Assembly (NCBI RefSeq): GCF_007830065.1
Contig: NZ_VLKK01000002.1
Span: 124,001 to 188,000, forward strand
Direction: 5' to 3'
DNA from: Sphingobium wenxiniae
GTDB taxonomy: Bacteria; Pseudomonadota; Alphaproteobacteria; Sphingomonadales; Sphingomonadaceae
DNA: 64,000 bases
In this document: piece after piece, positions 43,154-50,599 of the stretch
How the letters are laid out: each line of letters opens with the position of its first letter
Position numbering within the stretch: the first letter of the stretch is position 1
Made by a program: the position numbers and the translations under genes
Notes under the pieces: model-generated
Told to the model about the DNA's origin: nothing
Databases searched by the model: none
Seen by the model: the letters and a program-made list of their open reading frames with translations, nothing else

Positions 43154-43939
43154 TCAAATCGCTCTGGCCACCCTGCCGACCGCGTTCAATGCCGTTGCCA
43201 GAACCGCATCGTAAGGAAGCGTTGCGTCTATCTCGAATATTCTGGAACCGTTATATTTTATCCGCGGCATATTCTCCGTCTTGTCACGCAGTTCGGCGAT
43301 GGGATGATCCGATTTGCGGCTGTAGGCCGTGTCCGCGTCTATCGCCAAACGGATGATCAGGGCGGGCCTGTGCTCCGCCATGCGATCGTATATCTTCTGC
43401 TCGCGCTGCGCGAGCTTGCGCACGAGCCGGTTGTTGCTGCGCTCGACGGCGATTCCCGGCCCGTCATAATGGAAACCGGCTATTTCCGCCTGGGGATAGC
43501 GTTCGGCGATGATCAGCACACCGCTTTGGGCCCGCCTTCTCAGGCGGCGCAACTGCCGGACGCGCCATAGGGAAAACAGATACATTATGGTTGCCGTGAA
43601 GGGGCCGGGAATTTTCTTCTTCATATCCTGCGCCCGCCGGACCTTGGCCGCGAGATAATGTTCGAGGGCCACTCCGATGAACGGCAGTCGCTTGATCTTG
43701 TCGCCTGTCTCACCGGAGATCAAACCCATATAACGGCGTTCGGCCGGCCGCTCCTGTCGCAAGGCGGCGACCAGATCCTTCACGAGCCGCGTCTTGCCGG
43801 AACCATCGCAGCCCACGACGGCCACTATGCCGGGAAGGTGGATCGATTGGCCGGCCGCGCTCTGCGCCGGGGTGAAGGCATCCGGAGGATTCGGCTCGAT
43901 GCGCTCGAATGTCGCATTCGGTTGGTTGATCCACATCAT
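43154..43939 (-). CDS. Thymidylate-kinase-like P-loop kinase (paralogue 2)
   Basis: 261 residues, with the ATG at 43939 preceded by GGAG; the frame runs further upstream but without support. Walker A is GCDGSGKTRLVKDL (~43-56), followed by AERYPQAEIAGF and the C-terminal YSRKSDHPIAELRDKTENMP block. Both other paralogues share the PQ(A/I)E motif and the basic KxDH block, so the three are tandem duplicates that have diverged strongly. Here the family Asp of DRYPQ is Glu. It lies 102 nt upstream of paralogue 1 and 107 nt downstream of paralogue 3. Confidence 0.8.
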   Translation of the reverse strand: MMWINQPNATFERIEPNPPDAFTPAQSAAGQSIHLPGIVAVVGCDGSGKTRLVKDLVAALRQERPAERRYMGLISGETGDKIKRLPFIGVALEHYLAAKVRRAQDMKKKIPGPFTATIMYLFSLWRVRQLRRLRRRAQSGVLIIAERYPQAEIAGFHYDGPGIAVERSNNRLVRKLAQREQKIYDRMAEHRPALIIRLAIDADTAYSRKSDHPIAELRDKTENMPRIKYNGSRIFEIDATLPYDAVLATALNAVGRVARAI

Positions 43940-44046
43940 ACGTCTCCGCGCACGGCTGAGGTGCGCCAAATCGGGTTGAATGCGGCGATCGCATGAGGAG
44001 CCTGACTGCCATGCGGTCGCCTTCGAACGGGTTGAGGACCTTTGCG

Positions 44047-44877
44047 TCAGCCGGGAGCGGCAAAGTCGGCGCTCGGCCTTTGGATTTCGCGCACCGCAGC
44101 CAATGCCGCCCGCAAAACCTCGGCGTAGGGCGCATTGCCATCCAGATCGACAATCCGCGCGCCATTGAAGGCGAGCGTGGGAATGACTCTCACCTTGTCC
44201 CGCAACATCGCAAATTTGTGGTCGGGTTTGCGCGCGTGGGCCGTCCCGGCGTCGACATTGAGCCGGATGAGCAATGCCGGCACATAGCGCGCCATATCCT
44301 CGTAAAGACGCCGCTCCCGCGCGGCGAGCCATCGGACAAACGCCGTCCCGGCATCGCTCGCCGCAAGGCCGGGACCGTCGAAATAGAAGCCCGGCGCTTC
44401 GGCTTGGGGATAGCGGTCGGCGATCACGACGACGCCCCGGCGGTTCAGGGCCAGCATTCGTCGGAATTTATGGCGCCGCCATCGGGACAGGAGGTGGATG
44501 GCGAGGGCGGTGATTGCATCGGGTGCGGCCGATTTGTCCTTATCGCCATGGGCACGCTGACTCCTGCGCACCAGAGAGCGCCCGATTGCCGGGCCGATCA
44601 GCGGCAGGCCCAGGATACTCCGCAGAATATTTCCGGAATCCTGGCCCAGATACAGGAATTGCGTCGGGCATTGATCTTGCAAATGGGCATGTAAATCGGC
44701 GGTCAGCGTGGATTTGCCGGCGCCGTCGCAACCGACGACGGCGATAACCCTGTCAAGTGGAATTGCCTCGCGCTTGCAGGGCACCGCCTGAGTAGCCGGG
44801 GGGGCGTTTTCGTGGTTCCCAAGGAACGTCTCTCGGGCGTTCACGATAGGAGATGCATGGGGGTAATTCTCAACCAT
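44047..44877 (-). CDS. Thymidylate-kinase-like P-loop kinase (paralogue 3)
   Basis: 276 residues with an N-terminal extension of ~40 residues before VGCDGAGKSTLTADLHAHL (Walker A, ~48-66). DRYPQAEAPGFYFDGPGLAA and TAHARKPDHKFAMLRDKVRV follow, matching the paralogues. It is the most upstream gene of the minus-strand locus and has no clear ribosome site at the ATG 44877, so the exact start is uncertain. It would phosphorylate a nucleotide- or sugar-like acceptor with ATP; no acceptor can be predicted. Confidence 0.8.
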   Translation of the reverse strand: MVENYPHASPIVNARETFLGNHENAPPATQAVPCKREAIPLDRVIAVVGCDGAGKSTLTADLHAHLQDQCPTQFLYLGQDSGNILRSILGLPLIGPAIGRSLVRRSQRAHGDKDKSAAPDAITALAIHLLSRWRRHKFRRMLALNRRGVVVIADRYPQAEAPGFYFDGPGLAASDAGTAFVRWLAARERRLYEDMARYVPALLIRLNVDAGTAHARKPDHKFAMLRDKVRVIPTLAFNGARIVDLDGNAPYAEVLRAALAAVREIQRPSADFAAPG

Positions 44878-45087
44878 AAGCGAATATACGCTTTAGGATT
44901 CTGGATTATTCCCTCGCCTTTCGGATCGTGCGGCCGGCCGGGATTTGTGGGCGAGCCGCCTTGTTAGAGCGTTCAGAGCAATGCCGACTGTGGGCCGGGA
45001 AGCGCGTCGCCGTGCAAAGATGGCTGGAAGCGCGCCTCTGGAACCTGGACGTGATCGGGAAGCCGCTCGCACAGAGGATGGAAAGCG

Positions 45088-45276
45088 TCAGGGTTCATCC
45101 AGAAATCGTTTCAAGTCGATTTCGTCGTCCGGCTGCAACACCGGCACGCGCGCGGCGATATCGTGCGCCCATTGAAGGTGAAGCGCCGCATCGCTCTCGC
45201 CGGCCGCATCCAGCAGTTCCAGCGCCTCGCGCATCAACATGACCGCGCGGTCCCGCATGGAGCCGGCGTCCATCAT
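45088..45276 (-). CDS. Small helical protein (62 residues)
   Basis: This 62-residue protein is predicted helical, acidic at the C-terminus, and contains LLDAAGESDAALHLQWAHD. Its ATG (45276) overlaps the stop of the diguanylate cyclase gene (ATGA), which argues it is real and co-expressed. The same kind of small protein occurs widely in sphingomonads, but I cannot give it a function. Confidence 0.6.
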   Translation of the reverse strand: MMDAGSMRDRAVMLMREALELLDAAGESDAALHLQWAHDIAARVPVLQPDDEIDLKRFLDEP

Positions 45277-46187
45277 GCGGTCCGCTCGCGGAGCGGCGTG
45301 GATGAAATGGCGGCGAGGGAAGACGGCGCACCCGCCTCGCCGATCTCGACCGCGTCCTTGCCGGCGCGTTTCACGGCGTACATGAGCTGGTCGGCGCCAT
45401 GCATCATCATCGCCTCGTCGCGCGGGACGTCGGGGGGGATCACCAGCGCGCCCATGCTGCACGTCACAGGATACGGCGTTTCGGCCAACACCGCCGACAA
45501 TCGGGCATGGAGCGTTGCGGCGAGCAGGCGGCCGTCTTCGGCCGAATGGACCGAAATCAGGAAAGCGAACTCATCGCCGCCGATACGGCCGAAATCGTCG
45601 TCGCGACGGATGATATCGGCCGCCCCTTGCGCGAAGGCGCACAACACCGCGTCGCCGGCGGCATGGCCGTGGACATTGTTGATGCTCCTGAAATCGTCGA
45701 GGTCGAGCATCGCGATCAGCAGCGTGCGCCCGCCGCGCGCGGCGGCGTCGAGCGCGGCCCTGGCGCGATGGTGGAAAACTTCCTTGTTGAGCGCCCCGGT
45801 CGTCCGGTCGCGCAGTGCCAGATAACGCTCTCTGTCGAACGACCGCCGGAAACTGGCGACGGTCGCCGCCACGAACAGGTAAGTGGCGACATGCACGCCG
45901 GTCCGCATGCCCAACACCGCCAGGGAATGCCGCATGTTATCATCCCAATGCGGCGCAACGGCGAGGATCGCGGTGAGCAATGCCACGAGATAGCCGGCAC
46001 GCTCGCCGAGCGTCCAGCAAGCCGCGCATATGATCGGGATGTAGAGCGGCGCGAGTGCGATTTCGCGAAGATGATTGTCCGCAATCGCCAGTGCGGATGC
46101 CACGACGAGGACCGCGAGCCAGGCCCGTTCTCTTGTCAGCGATTCCAGATGACCGGCAAGCCGGCCGACAGGCAGATGGCTATTCAC
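45273..46187 (-). CDS. Membrane diguanylate cyclase (GGDEF domain)
   Basis: 304 residues with a GTG start. Residues ~20-115 hold several hydrophobic helices (for example WLAVLVVASALAIADN and YLVALLTAILAVA), forming a membrane sensor. The GGDEF domain has DRTTGALN, MLDLDDFRSINNVHGHAAGD and FGRIGGDEFAFLI. An RxxD inhibitory site (RRDD) lies five residues before GGDEF, so product feedback is expected. It makes c-di-GMP from two GTP, which often controls exopolysaccharide production; the glycan locus lies just downstream. The IS110 element inserted just upstream may separate it from its original promoter. Confidence 0.94.
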   Translation of the reverse strand: MNSHLPVGRLAGHLESLTRERAWLAVLVVASALAIADNHLREIALAPLYIPIICAACWTLGERAGYLVALLTAILAVAPHWDDNMRHSLAVLGMRTGVHVATYLFVAATVASFRRSFDRERYLALRDRTTGALNKEVFHHRARAALDAAARGGRTLLIAMLDLDDFRSINNVHGHAAGDAVLCAFAQGAADIIRRDDDFGRIGGDEFAFLISVHSAEDGRLLAATLHARLSAVLAETPYPVTCSMGALVIPPDVPRDEAMMMHGADQLMYAVKRAGKDAVEIGEAGAPSSLAAISSTPLRERTA

Positions 46188-46396
46188 GCGCGTCCTACTC
46201 GATCCCGTACGTCCCCAGTCCGCACGCGCCGGACAGCCGGCGGCACGTCTCCATTTCAGGAGGCGTACCGGCCACTGAACCGGGTGTAGAAAACCTGATG
46301 ATCGTCAGGCGCGAACGCTTGTGGCTTAGCTGCTGCCCGGCCTTCGACGCGAGGGTATCCTTTGTTGACCAGATGTTGGCAAGAAAGGAGTCGGTC

Positions 46397-47560
46397 ATGT
46401 CGAAGAAGATCGTGGTGCCGTCCTATTTGGCGGCGATGGATCGAGCGGAGGCCGATCCTTCGGCGGCGCGCTTTTGGGTTGGCCTGGATGTCGGCTACAA
46501 GAATACGGCGGTCTGCGTTCTCGATTGTGACGGCGCGATTGTTCACCAGGTCTCGATGAAGAGCAGCGCCACCGAGATCGGACGTTATCTGCGCAAGAAC
46601 TTCAAATCGCATGTGACGCTGATCGGCATTGAGAGCGGCGGGCTGACGCCGCATCTGACGACCAAGCTGCGTGCGCAGGGCGTCCAGGTTGTAGTGCTCG
46701 ATGCGCGCCAGGTGCATCGCGTGTTGTCGGTCAAGCGGAACAAGACCGACACGAACGACGCACGCGGCATCGCCGAGATCACGCGGACGGGCCGGGAATA
46801 TCTGACCGAGGTCTATGTCAAATCGAACCTGTGCTTCGAGATCAGGGCCTATCTCACCATGCGCGACCGCCTCGTAAAACAGCGACGCGAGACCGAGGCG
46901 ATGATCCGCGGCCTGGTGCGGGTCTACGGCGGACGGATCGAGGGTGGGACCGAAACCGCGGCGAGCTATCGCAGCCGCGCCATCGACCAGATGTGCCTCA
47001 TCGCCGACACTGAAGGCGTCGATCTGCGACCACGGGTCCTGCCGCTGCTCGATCTGTGCGAAGGCTTCTACGTCGAGGCCAACCGCATCGAGCGCGAGCT
47101 GGAACTGCTGGCCGCGTCGAACCCGGTCTGCAGGCGGTTCATGGAGATCCCCGGCGTCGGCACGATCACCGCCGTATCGTTCTACAGCGCGATCGAGGAC
47201 CCGACGCGCTTCCGGCATGTCGACGATGTGGCCGCCTATCTGGGCCTGACCCCGCGCGTCTACCAGTCGGGCGAGAGCCTGACGCATGGCGGCATCAGCA
47301 AGATGGGCAACCAGCTCACCCGCACGCATCTGGTCGGCGCCGCGACCGTCATGCTGTCGAACACCCGGTCGTTCAGCACGCTCAAGGACTGGGGCCTCAA
47401 GCTCAGCAAGCGGATCGGCTTCAACAAGGCGAAGGTCGCGCTGGCACGGAAGCTGGCGATCATCATGTTCAGTCTGTGGCGTGACGGCACCCACTTCATG
47501 GCCAAGGCGGCCGACGTGCCGGCGCACCGGGCGCTGATGCAGAGCCGGCTGCCGGCCTGA
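46397..47560 (+). CDS. IS110-family transposase (DEDD recombinase)
   Basis: 387 residues, starting at ATG 46397 after AAAGGAG; a longer upstream frame overlaps the diguanylate cyclase. The N-terminal RuvC-like DEDD domain has WVGLDVGYKN (Asp), GIESGG (Glu) and KTDTNDARGIAEI (two Asp). The C-terminal Tnp_20 domain has EIPGVGTITAVSFYSAIEDP, then GLTPRVYQSGESLTHGGISKMGN with the catalytic Ser (ISKMGN). The full length is intact, so the element may be active. Confidence 0.95.
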   Translation: MSKKIVVPSYLAAMDRAEADPSAARFWVGLDVGYKNTAVCVLDCDGAIVHQVSMKSSATEIGRYLRKNFKSHVTLIGIESGGLTPHLTTKLRAQGVQVVVLDARQVHRVLSVKRNKTDTNDARGIAEITRTGREYLTEVYVKSNLCFEIRAYLTMRDRLVKQRRETEAMIRGLVRVYGGRIEGGTETAASYRSRAIDQMCLIADTEGVDLRPRVLPLLDLCEGFYVEANRIERELELLAASNPVCRRFMEIPGVGTITAVSFYSAIEDPTRFRHVDDVAAYLGLTPRVYQSGESLTHGGISKMGNQLTRTHLVGAATVMLSNTRSFSTLKDWGLKLSKRIGFNKAKVALARKLAIIMFSLWRDGTHFMAKAADVPAHRALMQSRLPA

Positions 47561-47649
47561 GCGCGCAGGTTCACACCAGGTTCGCTCGCACAATGGCGGC
47601 GAAACAGTCCTCCCGGGAGGCGGAGGGATCGGAGACTTCGGGTCTAAAG

Positions 47650-47860
47650 GTGAGGTGGTGACAACCTCGTGACGCTTGTTGAAGCTCCACCCTTTGCTAG
47701 TGAATGCCCATACTGCGGCAGGCGATCGGCCCAACGGCCACGACAAACGCCCGACCGCGAAGAGACTTTGGGCCGGGTGGCCTTGGACATGCGCGTCCGC
47801 CACCCGGTCGATAAGCTCGACCGGCTCTCTTTGCAGGAGGTTTCGACGCCTCCACCCGCG
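47650..47860 (+). ncRNA. Structured RNA candidate (bridge RNA?) downstream of IS110 transposase
   Basis: A row of perfect stems appears on the plus strand. These are GAGGT/ACCTC (47652/47664), CCGGGTGGC/GCCACCCGG (47773-47781 with 47799-47807, and GGAC/GTCC stacked inside it), GGTCGA/TCGACC (47806-47822, loop TAAGC) and GGAGG/CCTCC (47836-47853). A 12-bp palindrome CCTCCCGGGAGG lies slightly upstream (47609-47620). IS110-family elements encode a bridge RNA in a non-coding end, and in the IS1111 group this lies downstream of the recombinase. The structure alone does not identify it as such. Confidence 0.4.
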
Positions 47861-48178
47861 TCTCCGCAGGCAGGGATGACGCTAGCGCGAAACCTTTAAG
47901 AAAACCAACAAAAGTTGGCGGCGGCAAAGTCCGTCTCAGTGACGGCGGAATCCTGGATCGTTTACGCGACGTTCGCGACGGCAATATGACGGAGACTCAC
48001 TCGAAGCGCCCCCCGGCCGGAGCGGCGCGCCACGAATCTGCCGTAACGGAAGGATCAAAAGGGGAGATCAGCCTCGTCCATTGACCGCTGCGCCCCTGCA
48101 AGCAGTTGTCCAAAGGTCCGCCTAAAAATTAGGCACTGCTAATTTCGCAATGCACAATAAATGGGCAATAAAATTTCT

Positions 48179-48188
48179 TGTATAGACA
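48179..48188. promoter_or_regulatory. Predicted HutC operator upstream of TonB receptor
   Basis: TGTATAGACA fits the HutC-subfamily GntR consensus GT-N-TA-N-AC. Its exact reverse complement lies between hutF and hutI, and both copies are followed by TTAA and then a GGTGCA on the plus strand. It sits 85 nt before the receptor ATG. Confidence 0.7.
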
Positions 48189-48273
48189 TTAATTGCGGTG
48201 CATCATGCGATTCGCAACTGTTGGGAACGGCCGCTAGAAGCCGCCTCTGCAAATAGCAAAAAAGGGGAAATTC

Positions 48274-50577
48274 ATGTACAACAGCCGACTGCTTCGCCGC
48301 ACCCGTTTGCGCTGCGAAATCGCCTCCACCTTTTTCCTGCTTACCGCCGGCGCCGCCATGCCGGCCCATGCCCAGACTTCCCAGCCGCCTGCCGCTGCCC
48401 CTGCCGATGGCGGGTCCGACATTGTCGTCACGGCATTGCGGCGGGACACCACGCTCCAGACGACACCGATGGCGATCACGGCGCTGACCGGCGAGACACT
48501 GACCAATGCGGGCGTCACCAACATCGCCGACTACGCCAAGTTCGTGCCCGCGCTGCGCATCCAGGACAACGGCCCAGGCCAGCGCCGCGTCAGCCTGCGC
48601 GGCGTGCAGGCGTCGGGCGAAGCGACCGTGGGCGTCTATTATGACGACACGCCCGTCACCGGATCGGTCGGCGTTTCGAGCGACGCGGCGGGCCGCACGG
48701 CCGATTTCACCCTATTCGACGTCAACCGGATCGAGGTGCTGCGCGGGCCGCAGGGCACGCTTTACGGCGCCAGTTCCATGGGCGGCGCGATCCGCGTCAT
48801 CTTCAACAAGCCGAGCCAGGATTATGAAGGCAAGGTCGAAGGCCAGATGCAGACCACCAAGGGCGGCGGCTTCGGCTATTTCGTCAACGGCATGGTCAAT
48901 GTCCCGCTGGTGCCGGACCTGCTGGCCGCCCGCGCCATACTCTATCGCCGCGACAGCAACGGCTATGTCGACAACAGCTTCCTTGGCCGCAAGAATGTGA
49001 ACGACTATACCGCGACCGGCGGCAGACTGATGCTGCGCTTCACCCCGGCCCCCAATTTCACGCTCGACGCGACCGCCGCCTTTGAAAACACCGATGCGGT
49101 GTCGGCAAGCTGGAACCCGCTCGTGGGCGATTACAAGTCCGCCGCGCAGATCGTCCTGCCCTATACCGACAAGTCGCAACTCTACAGCCTGACCGCCGCC
49201 TGGGACATGGGCGGCGCCACGCTGACCTCCATCTCCAGCTATCAGCACCGCAAGTCCGCCTATGCCGCCGACGACAGCTATTATATCGGCACCTACCGGA
49301 CGGAGGCGCGTTGCGCCGCCTATGTGAACGGCGATGCGAACAGCCCCTGTTCGTCGGGCCAACTGACCGGCTATTATGGCTATATCGACAGCCTCAGCCC
49401 GGCGGCGATCTACTATCCCGGTTCGACCAAGGACTTCACGCAGGAAGTGCGCCTGAGTTCCAGCGGCGAGTCGGCTTTCGACTGGACGATCGGCGGCTTC
49501 TACCAGAACCGCAAGAATGACGTGACGTCCGAGGACGCCCGTGCCGACAAGGCAAGCGGCGAGATCATCATGCCGGTCGAAATCTTCTACCGCCGCGAAA
49601 TCTTCGACAAGCTGAAACAGGTCGCGGTCTTCGGTGAGGGCACCTATCATGTTACCCCGGCGCTCAGCCTGACCGCGGGCATCCGCTATTTCGACTATAG
49701 CAAGACCGTGTCGGGCTTCACCGATATCGGCTGGACGCTGATCGGCGCGCCGGTGCGGCCGCTCAACACCGTCGATTCCTCCGAGAACGGCACGCTGCTC
49801 AAGTTCAACGCATCCTGGCAGGCCAATGCCGACATGCTGTTCTATGCGACGGCATCGCAAGGTTTCCGTCCGGGCGGCGCGAACCAGGTGATCGGCCTGT
49901 CGGCGGACCTGACCCCTTATGAATCGGACAAGCTGTGGAATTATGAGGTTGGCACCAAGCTCAGCCTGCTGGGCCGCAAGCTGACGCTGAACCTCGCCGC
50001 CTTCCAGATCGATTGGGACAATATGCAGGTGAGCGGCCGCACCACCAACGGCGCCTTCTCCTTCCTGTCCAACGCGGGCGCCGCGCGCATCCGGGGGCTG
50101 GAGGCCGAAGCCTTCCTCCGTCCGGCCGAGGGGCTGACGCTGAACCTGGCGGGCAATTATCTGGATGCCAAGCTGACCGAGGATCAGGTCAACGATTCCG
50201 TCGTGGCTGCCGGGCGCGCGGGAGACCGCATTCCCTTTATCCCGCATTTCAGCGGGTCCTTCGGCGTGGAATATCGCATGCCGGTCAGCAGTTCGGTCGA
50301 CTTCTTCGCGCGCGGGGACGTCAACTATGTCGGCGCCTCCTATTCCGAATTCCGGGCGACCAACATCTATCGCGTGAAGATGGAAGATTATGCGCTCGCC
50401 AATGTGCGCGTCGGTTTCGAGTTGCCGGAAAGCGACACGGGCGTCTATCTGTTCGTGAACAACATCTTCGACAGCGTCGCGATCAACCGCGCGTCGATGT
50501 CTTCCACCCCGAACAGCTATTCGGCAACGTCGGCCGCGCCGCGGACCGTGGGCGTCAACCTGCGCCGCCACTTCTGA
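48274..50577 (+). CDS. TonB-dependent receptor, hut-linked
   Basis: 767 residues. The signal peptide has hydrophobic core IASTFFLLTAGAAMPAHA ending near AQT (~30). TonB-box-like DIVVTALRR (~49) is followed by the plug motif GPQGTLYGASSMGGAIRV and a beta-barrel ending in the canonical C-terminal Phe (LRRHF). The ribosome site is AAGGGG. It is the first gene of a plus-strand unit with an exported M14 peptidase, and shares a HutC-type operator with hutF/hutI. It therefore probably imports a histidine-containing peptide or derivative. No iron-siderophore context is visible. Confidence 0.95.
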   Translation: MYNSRLLRRTRLRCEIASTFFLLTAGAAMPAHAQTSQPPAAAPADGGSDIVVTALRRDTTLQTTPMAITALTGETLTNAGVTNIADYAKFVPALRIQDNGPGQRRVSLRGVQASGEATVGVYYDDTPVTGSVGVSSDAAGRTADFTLFDVNRIEVLRGPQGTLYGASSMGGAIRVIFNKPSQDYEGKVEGQMQTTKGGGFGYFVNGMVNVPLVPDLLAARAILYRRDSNGYVDNSFLGRKNVNDYTATGGRLMLRFTPAPNFTLDATAAFENTDAVSASWNPLVGDYKSAAQIVLPYTDKSQLYSLTAAWDMGGATLTSISSYQHRKSAYAADDSYYIGTYRTEARCAAYVNGDANSPCSSGQLTGYYGYIDSLSPAAIYYPGSTKDFTQEVRLSSSGESAFDWTIGGFYQNRKNDVTSEDARADKASGEIIMPVEIFYRREIFDKLKQVAVFGEGTYHVTPALSLTAGIRYFDYSKTVSGFTDIGWTLIGAPVRPLNTVDSSENGTLLKFNASWQANADMLFYATASQGFRPGGANQVIGLSADLTPYESDKLWNYEVGTKLSLLGRKLTLNLAAFQIDWDNMQVSGRTTNGAFSFLSNAGAARIRGLEAEAFLRPAEGLTLNLAGNYLDAKLTEDQVNDSVVAAGRAGDRIPFIPHFSGSFGVEYRMPVSSSVDFFARGDVNYVGASYSEFRATNIYRVKMEDYALANVRVGFELPESDTGVYLFVNNIFDSVAINRASMSSTPNSYSATSAAPRTVGVNLRRHF

Positions 50578-50599
50578 TCGCCTCCGGAGAAACAGCGAC

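Larger units (their letters stand above)
46188..47990 (+). mobile_element. IS110-family insertion sequence (boundaries unresolved)
   Basis: The transposase gene 46397-47560 is flanked by ~210 nt upstream and a structured non-coding stretch downstream. IS110 elements lack long terminal inverted repeats and do not duplicate the target, so the ends could not be read from the sequence. The span given is the gene-free interval around the transposase, not a determined boundary. Confidence 0.45.
47561..48273. other. Long non-coding interval after transposase
   Basis: About 710 nt before the TonB receptor. The left part (47600-47860) is dense in perfect hairpins and is listed as an ncRNA candidate. 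The right part (48120-48200) is AT-rich and carries the predicted HutC operator and, presumably, the receptor promoter. No protein gene was recognised. Confidence 0.65.

Noticed and set aside
46055..46396. An N-terminal extension of the transposase
   Set aside because: It overlaps the diguanylate cyclase on the other strand and lacks family similarity. The ATG at 46397 has an AAAGGAG and gives the normal IS110 length.
46340..47930. TTTGTTG-containing short repeats on both sides of the transposase as terminal repeats
   Set aside because: The match is only seven to eight bases, is not at consistent distances, and IS110 elements usually lack such ends.
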